IMG/VR virus record: IMGVR_UViG_3300020183_000424
Coordinates: 1-25,261 of that record
Strand: one strand, 5' to 3'
From: a virus
Length of the DNA stretch: 25,261 nucleotides
Below the pieces are notes generated by a model. It did not search any database and was not told the DNA's origin. It was given only the letters and a program-made list of their open reading frames with translations. Position numbers and translations under genes: made by a program. Below are positions 1 to 6,264 of this stretch, piece after piece (the first letter of the stretch is position 1; each line of letters starts with the position of its first letter).

Positions 1-83
1 AGCCTGTCGCGATACTCCACCACCAACGGCCAATCTTTCTCAGTGGTGGCCGGTTGCTGTTGCTGTTGTCTGAAAAGTCCCAT
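1..83 (-). CDS. Partial CDS, N-terminus only, unknown function
   Basis: Read on the minus strand, an ATG at 83-81 opens a frame that stays open to the window edge, about 27 codons. It starts MGLFRQQQQQPATTEKDW and continues with a charged, hydrophobic mix (PLVVEYRDRL). The glutamine run comes from alternating CAA and CAG codons. A GAGGG lies about 10 bases upstream of the ATG and could serve as ribosome binding site. The gene diverges from the large plus-strand structural block and points the same way as the tRNA and the small ORF at 729-929. A MGLF start is seen in some phage portal proteins, but 27 residues cannot support that call. Function unknown. Confidence 0.5.
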   Translation of the reverse strand, partial: MGLFRQQQQQPATTEKDWPLVVEYRDR

Positions 84-323
84 TGGGTCAAGCCCTCGGC
101 GTGGTTGCTGCTCGGCCCGGTGGGCCTCGCTGTTGCAACATTAACCGGACAACAGGCCCCAACGCACAGGCCCCGTCACAATTCTTAACGAGCGCCTCGG
201 GGTTGTGCCTTTTAGGTGGTGCCGATCAGTGGGCCCCGATGGGAACGCTGTTCTGGTGGTGTGGTGGGGGCCAACCCCCTGGCGCTTACCACAAAAACCG
301 CACAAGTTTCACATTCATAACAT

Positions 324-339
324 ACCGAAACATTTCGGT
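324..339. repeat. Small inverted repeat
   Basis: ACCGAA and TTCGGT form a perfect 6-bp stem around the tetraloop ACAT. There is no T-run after it, so it is not a typical terminator. It could be a protein-binding site for the divergent genes. Confidence 0.5.
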
Positions 340-450
340 TTGTTACGATTAGTTGACAGATACCCTGCGCCATGCATCGGGGCCTGTGTGCCATCCTGGG
401 GCGCGTCACCGTGCCCCGGTAGGGCTGGAGCCCGGAGCCCGTTGGCTTGC

Positions 451-480
451 CTTCTGGGGGCTTCTGGGGGCCTCTGGTGG
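451..480. repeat. Short 10-bp tandem repeat
   Basis: CTTCTGGGGG occurs twice in perfect tandem (451-470), followed by a degenerate third copy CCTCTGGTGG (471-480). It lies inside the GC-rich spacer. Confidence 0.7.
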
Positions 481-645
481 CCGTTGCGCTCCCCACTCCC
501 CCCGCCCGATTCCGCCCCGTCGCCCTCTAGGCACCCCCCTCAGAAAATCCGCCAACAATTCCGATACAACCCCTGTGCCAATCCAAAAACCGACCACCAA
601 ATATCGGTAACAAAAAATGTTATAAATTTTTCGATACAGGTCTGA

Positions 646-719
646 TACCCCCAACCAGATTTGAACTGGTACTGAAACGATTTTAAGTCGTTTGCCTCTT
701 CCGATTGGGCTATGGGGGC
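646..719 (-). tRNA. tRNA-Leu(UAA), short variable arm
   Basis: The minus strand folds into a complete cloverleaf of 74 bases. The acceptor stem is GCCCCCA with TGGGGGT (first pair G-U), then discriminator A73. U8 and A9 are followed by a 3-bp D stem (GCC/GGC) with G18G19. The anticodon stem is AACGA/TCGTT with loop CTTAAAA, so the anticodon is UAA. The variable loop is only five bases (TCAGT), and the T arm is ACCAG-TTCAAAT-CTGGT. CCA is not encoded. Bacterial leucine tRNAs usually have a long variable arm, so this is atypical. UUA codons are frequent in the AT-richer genes here, which gives the tRNA a plausible job. It follows the small ORF at 729-929 and may share its transcript. Confidence 0.85.
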
Positions 720-728
720 ATGATTACA

Positions 729-929
729 TCATAGCGCCCGAAGCCAATCGCGTTCTAGGGGTGATAACAGTGGTAATATTTTAAGCATGAGTGCCTTAGA
801 ATATTGGTCATGGCGTTCGGTGGCGAGTGTCTTTAGCAGTTGACGGACAGCAATTTCAGATTTACAGCGTACTGCCAGGATAATTGAGATTGCTTCCAGT
901 AACATGGTTGGGTGTAATTCTTGGGACAT
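729..929 (-). CDS. Hypothetical 66-residue protein
   Basis: A minus-strand ORF starting MSQELHPTMLLEAIS and ending SPLERDWLRAL. It is mostly helical in character, rich in leucine, alanine and lysine/arginine, with no cysteine pair and no obvious membrane segment. The stop lies 10 bases before the 5' end of the tRNA, so the two may be co-transcribed from the 46-base gap shared with the divergent gene at 976. No clear Shine-Dalgarno precedes the ATG. No family recognised. The frame could be spurious, but its amino-acid composition looks like a real small protein. Confidence 0.5.
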   Translation of the reverse strand: MSQELHPTMLLEAISIILAVRCKSEIAVRQLLKTLATERHDQYSKALMLKILPLLSPLERDWLRAL

Positions 930-975
930 TTTAACAAGTACGGAAAAATAACGTAGGTTTAATATTATTTGTGGT

Positions 976-1380
976 ATGGCAACCCTAGATACGGAATGTG
1001 GATGGGTTGCGGGTGATCCAGCTCGTGTGTTATTGGCGGCGGGATTACCGTTGGGGGCATATTCAATTGATCAAGTAACGGTATGTATGAATGAGTTATG
1101 TATAATTGCGCCAACACAAGTTACCGAAGTACGTGATTTATTGGATGATTGGGATGAAGCGCAAGCGGCAATTAAGGAAACGAATGTTTCACAAGATGGG
1201 CGAGTATTAGTTAAGGCGGATGTATTGGAGTGGGAAGTTGTTGATGCGGGTATTAATAGTCCACAAGCGGAAGTAATGCGAATTCGTGATTTATTGTATT
1301 TGTATTTTGGATATTGTCCAATGTTTGTGAAAGTAAATGTTAGTAGTGGTAGTGGGGTATCGTCATTAATTCGTTCGTGA
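976..1380 (+). CDS. Hypothetical virion protein, possible head-tail adaptor
   Basis: First gene of the plus-strand structural block, 134 residues, acidic and largely helical (TEVRDLLDDWDEAQAAIKE, MRIRDLLYLYFGY). Leucine is mainly encoded by TTA and TTG, matching the tRNA-Leu(UAA) just upstream. It precedes a head-closure-like protein and a neck protein, the position and size expected for a head-tail connector adaptor of the HK97 gp6 or SPP1 gp15 type. No diagnostic motif was recognised, so the role is inferred from position. The ATG is chosen because nothing longer is open in frame. An AT-rich TATTAT seven bases upstream of the ATG would imply a nearly leaderless transcript. Confidence 0.7.
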   Translation: MATLDTECGWVAGDPARVLLAAGLPLGAYSIDQVTVCMNELCIIAPTQVTEVRDLLDDWDEAQAAIKETNVSQDGRVLVKADVLEWEVVDAGINSPQAEVMRIRDLLYLYFGYCPMFVKVNVSSGSGVSSLIRS

Positions 1381-1381
1381 C

Positions 1382-1391
1382 GGTATACTGA
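1382..1391 (+). promoter_or_regulatory. GGNAYACTAG-type motif (GGTATACTGA)
   Basis: Lies two bases after the preceding stop codon. TATACT within it resembles a -10 box. CGGT (1381-1384) and ACCG (1392-1395) flank it as a 4-bp stem. It is 50 bases from the next start, farther than most copies. Confidence 0.4.
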
Positions 1392-1441
1392 ACCGTGTTG
1401 TAAATAATATTGGTATGATGTAAACGTTATCAAGTGGGCAA

Positions 1442-1630
1442 ATGGATCACCCAGAAGCTCCGCCACAGATTTCGAAAATTATTGAATTTGTGGAAAGCCA
1501 ACCAGTTGTTGATGTATGGTGCAAGGGATGTAGGATGCATCGAAAAATGAATGGGGCTTATTCAAGGTATATTCCGAATAATGAAATTGAGTCATGTCGG
1601 TTTTGCCGTGATGGCGGGATGGAAAGCTAA
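1442..1630 (+). CDS. Small zinc-binding protein
   Basis: A 62-residue protein with two CxxC knuckles, C27-x2-C30 (WCKGCR) and C52-x2-C55 (SCRFCR), 21 residues apart. This spacing suits a treble-clef or zinc-ribbon fold binding one zinc ion. The N-terminal half (PPQISKIIEFVESQ) is probably a short helix. It sits between two connector-like virion genes. Small zinc-ribbon proteins are common in phage late regions, where their roles are mostly unknown. It could be a minor structural part or a nucleic-acid-binding accessory. No family name is assigned. Confidence 0.65.
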   Translation: MDHPEAPPQISKIIEFVESQPVVDVWCKGCRMHRKMNGAYSRYIPNNEIESCRFCRDGGMES

Positions 1631-1651
1631 AGACAGTAAGGATGATTGACG

Positions 1652-2155
1652 ATGGCGTCGCCATTGCTGGATTATGCAAATTCCAGGTTATTAGCGACAC
1701 AAGAGTCGGGTGTATCAATTGTTGATGGGCGGTTGGTGCCGACTGGATCAACGCAATATGTAGTGGTGTGTTTTATGAAAAGGACACAATATACGGGTGT
1801 GAGTTCTGGTGGTAAGCGGATTCCATTGGAAAGTCAATTAGGTGGGCAAATGATGCCGGGTGCATCGGGTGATGCGTTTTATTATCGTGGGTATGCGTTG
1901 CAGTATGCGGAAGTTACGACGCAAGATTGGCAAATGGATCCGTTGAATGAATTTTCTTGGACGATGATGACGACACAACCAACGTGGATGCAACCGGGAA
2001 GGGAAGTATCGTTTAAGTTTGGTGATGATGCATTAATGGTGGGTCAAATTGAACGCAGTAGTGGTGTATTTGGTGGTGAGGGAATTGATCAAATTATTTA
2101 CAATGAAGTCGGTGGGGTACAGTTGCAAGTAACGGGCGCTGAGTTATTGAATTAA
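1652..2155 (+). CDS. Probable head-closure / stopper-like protein
   Basis: Predicted 167 residues from ATG 1652. A TTG six bases earlier is possible, but AAGGA at 1638-1642 is well placed (9 bases) for the ATG. The product is beta-rich, with many Gln, Gly, Thr and aromatic residues and short strands (YALQYAEVTTQDW, MMTTQPTWMQPGREVSFKF). Located just before a recognisable neck/tail-completion protein, it occupies the slot of the head-closure (stopper) protein in HK97- and SPP1-like phages, which is a small beta-barrel. That identity rests on order and composition only. It ends one base before the next gene, so the two are probably translationally coupled. Confidence 0.7.
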   Translation: MASPLLDYANSRLLATQESGVSIVDGRLVPTGSTQYVVVCFMKRTQYTGVSSGGKRIPLESQLGGQMMPGASGDAFYYRGYALQYAEVTTQDWQMDPLNEFSWTMMTTQPTWMQPGREVSFKFGDDALMVGQIERSSGVFGGEGIDQIIYNEVGGVQLQVTGAELLN

Positions 2156-2156
2156 G

Positions 2157-2717
2157 ATGGCAAAAATTAAGAAAAACAAAAATATTGAAGATGAATTTAA
2201 TAAACGTATCAATAAGATGCGTACAAAGGTTGAATCAATCAAGCCAAAATTAACGTATCAATTTTCTTCCAAGGTAACGGCAACGTTTATTTCAAAGGAT
2301 TATGCCAGGCAAGTTGCGGGGGGATTACGTGCTGGGGATCAATTAATCCTGTCGGAACTAAAAATGAAACTTGATGAAAATATGGATAATGATTTGTGGG
2401 CATGGCCGGTTTCCAAGAAGGACGGAACAAGTACTACGGAACGTGTTAATGGTACATTAGTTCGTGATCCCAGGAACATTGTTGATACTGGGCGCCTTAA
2501 GGCTAGTCTTAGAATGCGTGCTGATGATGGAGTTGTTAATATTGCGTACCGTGAACCGTATGCTTTAATTACACATTATGGTGGATACATACTGCCATAT
2601 GGCAATCGACATGCTCGACCGGTTTTCCTGCCGGCCCGACCATGGGTAACGTACACCCTAGAGAATTATAATATTGGTCAAGTGTATCGGCAAGCGATTT
2701 TGGCTCAATTTAAATAA
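2157..2717 (+). CDS. Neck / tail-completion protein, HK97 gp10-like
   Basis: A 186-residue protein with a lysine-rich N-terminus and the pattern typical of HK97 gp10-family tail-completion (neck) proteins: an IVDTGRLKASL block (about 108-118), then YALITHYGGY (about 135-144) and a FLPARPW block (about 157-163). These proteins join the head connector to the tail in long-tailed phages. The asparagine- and lysine-rich start (MAKIKKNKNIEDEF) is basic and probably flexible. It follows the previous gene by one base and precedes the tail chaperone pair, in agreement with its assembly role. Family call from motif pattern, not from a search. Confidence 0.75.
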   Translation: MAKIKKNKNIEDEFNKRINKMRTKVESIKPKLTYQFSSKVTATFISKDYARQVAGGLRAGDQLILSELKMKLDENMDNDLWAWPVSKKDGTSTTERVNGTLVRDPRNIVDTGRLKASLRMRADDGVVNIAYREPYALITHYGGYILPYGNRHARPVFLPARPWVTYTLENYNIGQVYRQAILAQFK

Positions 2718-2721
2718 TTAC

Positions 2722-2731
2722 GGTACACTAC
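2722..2731 (+). promoter_or_regulatory. GGNAYACTAG-type motif (GGTACACTAC)
   Basis: Four bases after the previous stop and ending 19 bases before ATG 2751. The intervening bases contain no Shine-Dalgarno sequence. Confidence 0.45.
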
Positions 2732-2750
2732 GGCCGCTCGGTTTACTTGT

Positions 2751-3320
2751 ATGGCTAAAACGCTGCCGTTTGTTGTTCAACCTCGACGGACTGGTCGCAA
2801 GATCCAGGTCGGCACTGAAGAGTCGGGTATTATCGAAATTGAACAACGTGGTTATCTGACGGTTTCCGAAAAGTTTTACGTCAATCAAATCAGCAGTAAC
2901 GATAAAACATTATCTTTAATGGTTGGACTTGCTAATAAGGTTAGCAAAGAAAGCAAGCGAAACAATAAAGAAAGTTATGATGTAATTTCGAAATATTTGC
3001 AGGGGCAAGCGACTGCGAAAGATTCGGAAATGATGGAAACCAAATTTTCAGAGGAACTTCAAGAGATCACGGGGGAAATTACCCGTGTTGCTGCGACTCG
3101 TGAATTGGCACAAGTAACGGTATTGATGCGATCGCGTGTTGACGAAGATTGGACAACGGAGGATACGTTTGAATTGCACCCTGACTTATTGAGTGGGATT
3201 GCTGAACTGTATCAAAGGGAAGAAGCAAAAGAGTACCCAGAAATCGAAGAGCCAGTAACGCAAGATGCGTATGAGGAAGCGGTGGGAAAATCCGAGGCGG
3301 ACCAGACGACCACTCCCTGA
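2751..3320 (+). CDS. Tail assembly chaperone, short form (gpG-like)
   Basis: A 189-residue acidic, helical protein located between the neck gene and the tail tube/tape measure genes. It fits the first of the two tail assembly chaperones that coat the tape measure protein during tail building (lambda gpG role). Sequence support is general: a beta-rich start (GRKIQVGTEESGIIEIEQRGYLTV), a long helical middle, and an acidic C-terminus (EEPVTQDAYEEAVGKSEADQ). The strongest evidence is that a canonical -1 slippery heptamer sits at codons 178-180 and the -1 frame is open for 630 bases beyond it, as in lambda G/GT. Most ribosomes would make this short form. Confidence 0.8.
   Translation: MAKTLPFVVQPRRTGRKIQVGTEESGIIEIEQRGYLTVSEKFYVNQISSNDKTLSLMVGLANKVSKESKRNNKESYDVISKYLQGQATAKDSEMMETKFSEELQEITGEITRVAATRELAQVTVLMRSRVDEDWTTEDTFELHPDLLSGIAELYQREEAKEYPEIEEPVTQDAYEEAVGKSEADQTTTP
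3284..3290 (+). promoter_or_regulatory. Programmed -1 frameshift site, G GGA AAA
   Basis: The heptamer GGGAAAA is read G GGA AAA in the frame of the 2751 gene, fitting the X XXY YYZ rule and differing from lambda's GGGAAAG in the last base only. After slipping, translation continues ATC CGA GGC GGA CCA with no stop until 3919. No strong downstream stem or pseudoknot was found by eye. Confidence 0.85.
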
Positions 3321-3919
3321 AGTATGATGAATATTACTGGGAATTAAAGTCTTGGTTCGCTGGCGATCCCGAGTTTACGTACCAAAACTATGCCGATTTG
3401 CCTTCTAGATACGTCCTGGAGGCCCTTGGGCACGTCTCTAGGTTACGTCGTAGGGAATTGCATGAAAACGAGCGACCAACGGCCTTGCTGACGGCTGTAT
3501 ACGTTAATTCACAAAGGACATCAAAGAATTCAAAAGCGGTCGCAATGGATTCGTATTACCTGTATGGCGATACGAATGATTCCAATAAGCCAGATGCACG
3601 GTACGGTGCGGCGGCAATGGCATTAATTGACATGGAATTGTTTCCGGTTTGGGCGTTATTTGTTTACAAGGATCTATCGAGTAACGCACAGGCACCAAAG
3701 CCGGACCCCTTGGCGCTAATGCATGAGGACGCAATTATTTTAGCGCCGGTTATTAATGGGCCAATAATTAAGGGAATGTTAATTTGCAAGGAAACAGCGT
3801 CAAATAAGCGGCTCAAGATGCGAAATGAAGATGGTGTTGAATGGATTATTGATATGCCGAACGTCAGATCAAAGATTATTGCCGAAGAAAATGCGGAATT
3901 AACATATACACGTTTCTAG
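3290..3919 (+). CDS. Tail assembly chaperone extension (gpT-like, made as GT fusion)
   Basis: This -1 frame adds 209 residues to the first 180 of the 2751 gene, giving a fusion of about 389 residues. The frame has no good start of its own. The first candidate, a TTG at 3398, would discard a protein-like stretch (KYDEYYWELKSWFAGDPEF) that is continuous with the fusion. The rest is mixed alpha/beta with GMLICKETASN and EDGVEWIIDMPN near the end. In lambda-like phages the GT form bridges the tape measure and the tail tube subunits and is absent from the finished virion. The T part here is long for the family. It ends 17 bases before the convergent HNH gene. Confidence 0.8.
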   Translation: MRGGPDDHSLKYDEYYWELKSWFAGDPEFTYQNYADLPSRYVLEALGHVSRLRRRELHENERPTALLTAVYVNSQRTSKNSKAVAMDSYYLYGDTNDSNKPDARYGAAAMALIDMELFPVWALFVYKDLSSNAQAPKPDPLALMHEDAIILAPVINGPIIKGMLICKETASNKRLKMRNEDGVEWIIDMPNVRSKIIAEENAELTYTRF

Positions 3920-3936
3920 GCAACATCACTAACGGG

Positions 3937-4377
3937 CTAAGAGCCAAATAGCTTTGTTGCGTAATCGTCAACGATCTTGGCATCATCTTCATCCCATGGT
4001 CTCATGTCGGCGGTGCCAGACTTTAGCCATTGTCGGATGCGCCATTCACCATAAATAGAATAAAATGGCTGCATCCTGTACCATGCGGCCCAGTCACTTG
4101 AACCTTTTTCCGAATTGCATTGTTGACATGCTGGTATCACATTACTGGTACGATCTTCACCTCCTTTACATTTGGGTTTGACGTGATCAATCGTCAGGCT
4201 TGCGTCATCAATTGGCGGTTTACTGCAATAAGCGCATTGATTATTCCATGCTGTTTTGATTGAATCCCGCCATTGTTGCCGAGCCTGCTTGCGCGTGAGG
4301 GCCGACATGTTAAATAAATAATCAGAACAACGCTCGTACAAGGGCCAAGTGTCCCTAGAAGTAAAACTTCCGGCCAT
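3937..4377 (-). CDS. HNH endonuclease, probably a free-standing homing nuclease
   Basis: A 146-residue protein with a clear HNH/treble-clef core: C48-x2-C51 (CAYC), then LTIDHVKPKCKGG (D64-H65 in the first catalytic strand), N79, and C84-x2-C87-N88 (CQQCN) with K91. The cysteines hold a structural zinc. The catalytic set for a metal-dependent nick or cut is present. It is the only gene on the minus strand within the structural block, set between the tail chaperones and the tail terminator. It is probably a selfish homing gene that cuts related phage genomes lacking it. A packaging-associated HNH protein is the alternative, but no terminase is nearby and the orientation argues against it. Confidence 0.85.
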   Translation of the reverse strand: MAGSFTSRDTWPLYERCSDYLFNMSALTRKQARQQWRDSIKTAWNNQCAYCSKPPIDDASLTIDHVKPKCKGGEDRTSNVIPACQQCNSEKGSSDWAAWYRMQPFYSIYGEWRIRQWLKSGTADMRPWDEDDAKIVDDYATKLFGS

Positions 4378-4472
4378 ATTTTAAGCTAAATTCTGGACAA
4401 TCTCACAGGGTTTGCGGCATGTGGGCCAAGTCATGGCAGCTTCTGCGATTGTCTTCCTAGGATGCCTAGTTT

Positions 4473-4487
4473 GGCAGTATAATTTAG
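4473..4487 (+). promoter_or_regulatory. TATAAT-containing motif GGCAGTATAATTTAG
   Basis: Contains a perfect TATAAT (4478-4483), but no good -35 box lies 16-18 bases upstream. It ends 16 bases before the GTG start at 4504. A near-identical copy (GGAAGCATAATTTAG) lies before the tape measure gene, also a GTG-start gene. Confidence 0.55.
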
Positions 4488-4503
4488 ACATTTTTGAGGT
4501 GTT

Positions 4504-6150
4504 GTGGCACAAAATTTTGCGACTACACCGGAAGAAGTTTACGATGTGTTGACTGGCGACAGTGAATTCATGTCATATGTTGGCGAATATACTTTTACTA
4601 TTGGAAATGCAAAATTTCCATCAGTTACCGTAAGTACTCCAGGTGCCGATCTGCCCAGTTTAAAGTCGCAAAGCGGTCTTGAGGTAATCATTCATGATGC
4701 TGCTGACATCTCAAGAACCGATTATTTAACAAGCGATTCGGATCTAAATGTTACGTGGAAGGTATTTTTCATTGTCTGGGAACCTGCTACCGGATTGACG
4801 ATGACAAATGCTGTGAAGCGTGCGATGGCAATATTTGGCGGATCACGCTCGATTGAGACTGTTGCGGTTGCCGATGGTTTACAGGCCAAGGTTCAAACAT
4901 TACTGCAAATTCCGAGCACGGCTCCAATTTTGACAGTATCAAATAATTATATCGACATAACCGAGCAACCAGAAAATCAGTCAGTCGAAGTGGGCGACAG
5001 CGTTACCTTTGAAGTCGTGGCAGTTACTTATGATGGCGGGACATTGAGTTACCAGTGGCAGCGGAGTACCGGAAGCGGATTTAGTAATATTTCGGGAGCG
5101 ACAAATGCAACTCGCACTTTTACCGTAAATAATCTGTCGGAGGATGATGATCAATACCGTTGTGTGGTCAGTAGTAGTGGTACAGCGCCAAGCGTTACAT
5201 CTAATGCAGCCACATTGACTGTCGAAGATGGCGGTGGAGGAGGTGGTGACGACGGATTGATTACAATTACTCTACAACCACAAAACACCGAAGTAGTCGT
5301 AGGAGACGAAGCAACGTTTGAGGTGGCCGCCGAAACAAGTGATGGTGGGAACCTGGGGTATCAATGGCAGCGTAGTACTGGTGGTGGTTTCAGTAACATT
5401 TCCGGTGCCAACAGTGATACATACGTATTTACAGTAGATAACATTTCAGAAGACGACGATCAGTATCGATGTGTTGTTTCCAGTGATGCGACAGCTCCCG
5501 ACGTAAATTCCAATGCGGCAGTTCTTACCGTCACAGAAGATGGTGGTGGTGACGACGGATTGATTACAATCACCTTGCAACCTGAAAATGCCGAAGTAAT
5601 CGTAGGAGATGCAGCAACGTTTATAATTGCTGCTGAAACAAGTGACGGTGGTAATTTAAGTTATCAATGGCAGATTGATACTGGAAGTGGATTCGGAAAT
5701 ATTTCCGGTGCCACCAGTGATACTTACACCTTTACCGTAATAAATGTTTCAGAAAATGACAATAAATACCGTTGTATTGTTTCCAGTGATGCTACCGCTC
5801 CAAGTGTAAATTCCAATGCGGCAGTTCTTACCGTCACAGAAGATGGTGGTGGCGGCGGTGAGGGATTAATTACAATTACTTTACAACCTGAAAGTATTGA
5901 GGCAATTGTCGATGATGAAATTGTTTTTGAAGTTGCCGCTGAGACAAGCGATGGTGGTAATTTAAGTTATCAATGGCAGCGTAGTACTGGTGGTGATTTT
6001 AACAATATTTCCGGTGCCACCAGTGATACTTACACCTTTACCGTAACAAGCATTTCGGAAGATGGCGATGAATACCGTTGCGTTGTTTCCAGCGACGCGA
6101 CAGCTCCAAGTGTAAATTCCGATGTGGCAGTACTAACCGTAACCGAGTAA
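4504..6150 (+). CDS. Tail-terminator-like protein with four Ig-like domains
   Basis: A 548-residue protein starting at GTG 4504. Residues 1-140 look like a tail terminator subunit (PEEVYDVLTGDSEFMSYVG, PSVTVSTPGADLP, VTWKVFFIVWEP, then a helix NAVKRAMAIFGG). This ring protein caps the tail tube and contacts the neck. Residues 150-548 are four Ig-like (I-set-like) domains separated by Gly/Asp linkers such as EDGGGGGGDDG. Each has the YQWQ tryptophan strand and a YRCVVSS strand with one cysteine; the partner cysteine is replaced (TFEVVA), so no intradomain disulphide is expected. Surface Ig-like domains on virions are thought to aid weak binding to cell surfaces. The terminator assignment is by pattern and order and is less certain than the Ig assignment. 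Confidence 0.8.
   Translation: MAQNFATTPEEVYDVLTGDSEFMSYVGEYTFTIGNAKFPSVTVSTPGADLPSLKSQSGLEVIIHDAADISRTDYLTSDSDLNVTWKVFFIVWEPATGLTMTNAVKRAMAIFGGSRSIETVAVADGLQAKVQTLLQIPSTAPILTVSNNYIDITEQPENQSVEVGDSVTFEVVAVTYDGGTLSYQWQRSTGSGFSNISGATNATRTFTVNNLSEDDDQYRCVVSSSGTAPSVTSNAATLTVEDGGGGGGDDGLITITLQPQNTEVVVGDEATFEVAAETSDGGNLGYQWQRSTGGGFSNISGANSDTYVFTVDNISEDDDQYRCVVSSDATAPDVNSNAAVLTVTEDGGGDDGLITITLQPENAEVIVGDAATFIIAAETSDGGNLSYQWQIDTGSGFGNISGATSDTYTFTVINVSENDNKYRCIVSSDATAPSVNSNAAVLTVTEDGGGGGEGLITITLQPESIEAIVDDEIVFEVAAETSDGGNLSYQWQRSTGGDFNNISGATSDTYTFTVTSISEDGDEYRCVVSSDATAPSVNSDVAVLTVTE
4951..6147 (+). repeat. Four tandem Ig-like domain repeats, about 300 bp each
   Basis: Units lie at about 4951-5223, 5257-5538, 5560-5841 and 5866-6147, with 20-34-base glycine-linker segments between them. 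Units 2 to 4 share long near-identical stretches, including the linker region and the strand encoding VVSSDATAP, so they are recent duplications or subject to recombination. Unit 1 is the most diverged. This coding repeat can change copy number. Confidence 0.85.
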
Positions 6151-6167
6151 TTTCCAGAATTGGGATG

Positions 6168-6177
6168 GGTACACTAA
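6168..6177 (+). promoter_or_regulatory. GGNAYACTAG-type motif (GGTACACTAA)
   Basis: First element of the long leader of the tail tube gene, 87 bases before its ATG. The greater distance resembles that at the capsid gene. Confidence 0.4.
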
Positions 6178-6210
6178 CTCTAATTTGGCTTGGTTGGTAA
6201 TATAAAAGTA

Positions 6211-6253
6211 GCAGGGTAGCCTGCTTATGACCATTGCCCTAGGACTCTACCCT
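6211..6253 (+). promoter_or_regulatory. Tail-tube leader with two competing hairpins
   Basis: GCAGG-GTAG-CCTGC (6211-6224) forms one hairpin. AGGGTAG (6213-6219) also pairs perfectly with CTACCCT (6247-6253), and the two cannot coexist. Such alternatives are typical of regulated or stability-determining leaders. Confidence 0.45.
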
Positions 6254-6264
6254 AGCTAATTTCT

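Larger units (their letters stand above)
84..645. other. GC-rich non-coding spacer
   Basis: This 560-base stretch separates the minus-strand partial gene from the tRNA. By direct count, 361-540 is 132/180 G or C (73%), against about 45% in a sampled stretch of the coding region near 1141-1200. Several open frames cross it on both strands, but their translations are proline, arginine and glycine rich with no protein-like pattern, as expected of chance frames in GC-rich DNA. It contains a small hairpin (324-339), a short tandem repeat (451-480), and TTGACA at 353-358 with no matching -10 box. It could be host DNA at an element boundary, an acquired segment, or a replication or packaging region. 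Nothing seen decides between these. Confidence 0.6.

Noticed and set aside
353-381. TTGACA at 353-358 as a sigma70 promoter.
   Set aside because: The expected -10 position holds GC-rich sequence with no TATAAT-like box.
205-654. Several open frames in the GC-rich spacer on both strands (for example 205-645 plus, 212-496 minus, 406-654 minus).
   Set aside because: Translations are Pro/Arg/Gly rich with no protein-like pattern, they overlap each other, and high GC lowers stop frequency.
1646-1651. TTG start at 1646 for the head-closure-like gene.
   Set aside because: ATG 1652 lies two codons later with AAGGA at a better distance.
3398-3919. Independent gene starting at TTG 3398.
   Set aside because: The same frame is open upstream to the slippery heptamer at 3284, the upstream residues look like protein, and no ribosome site precedes the TTG.
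4951-6147. Regular repeats that might be a CRISPR or tandem DNA array.
   Set aside because: Units are about 300 bp, in frame, and encode Ig-like domains; there are no short repeats with unique spacers.
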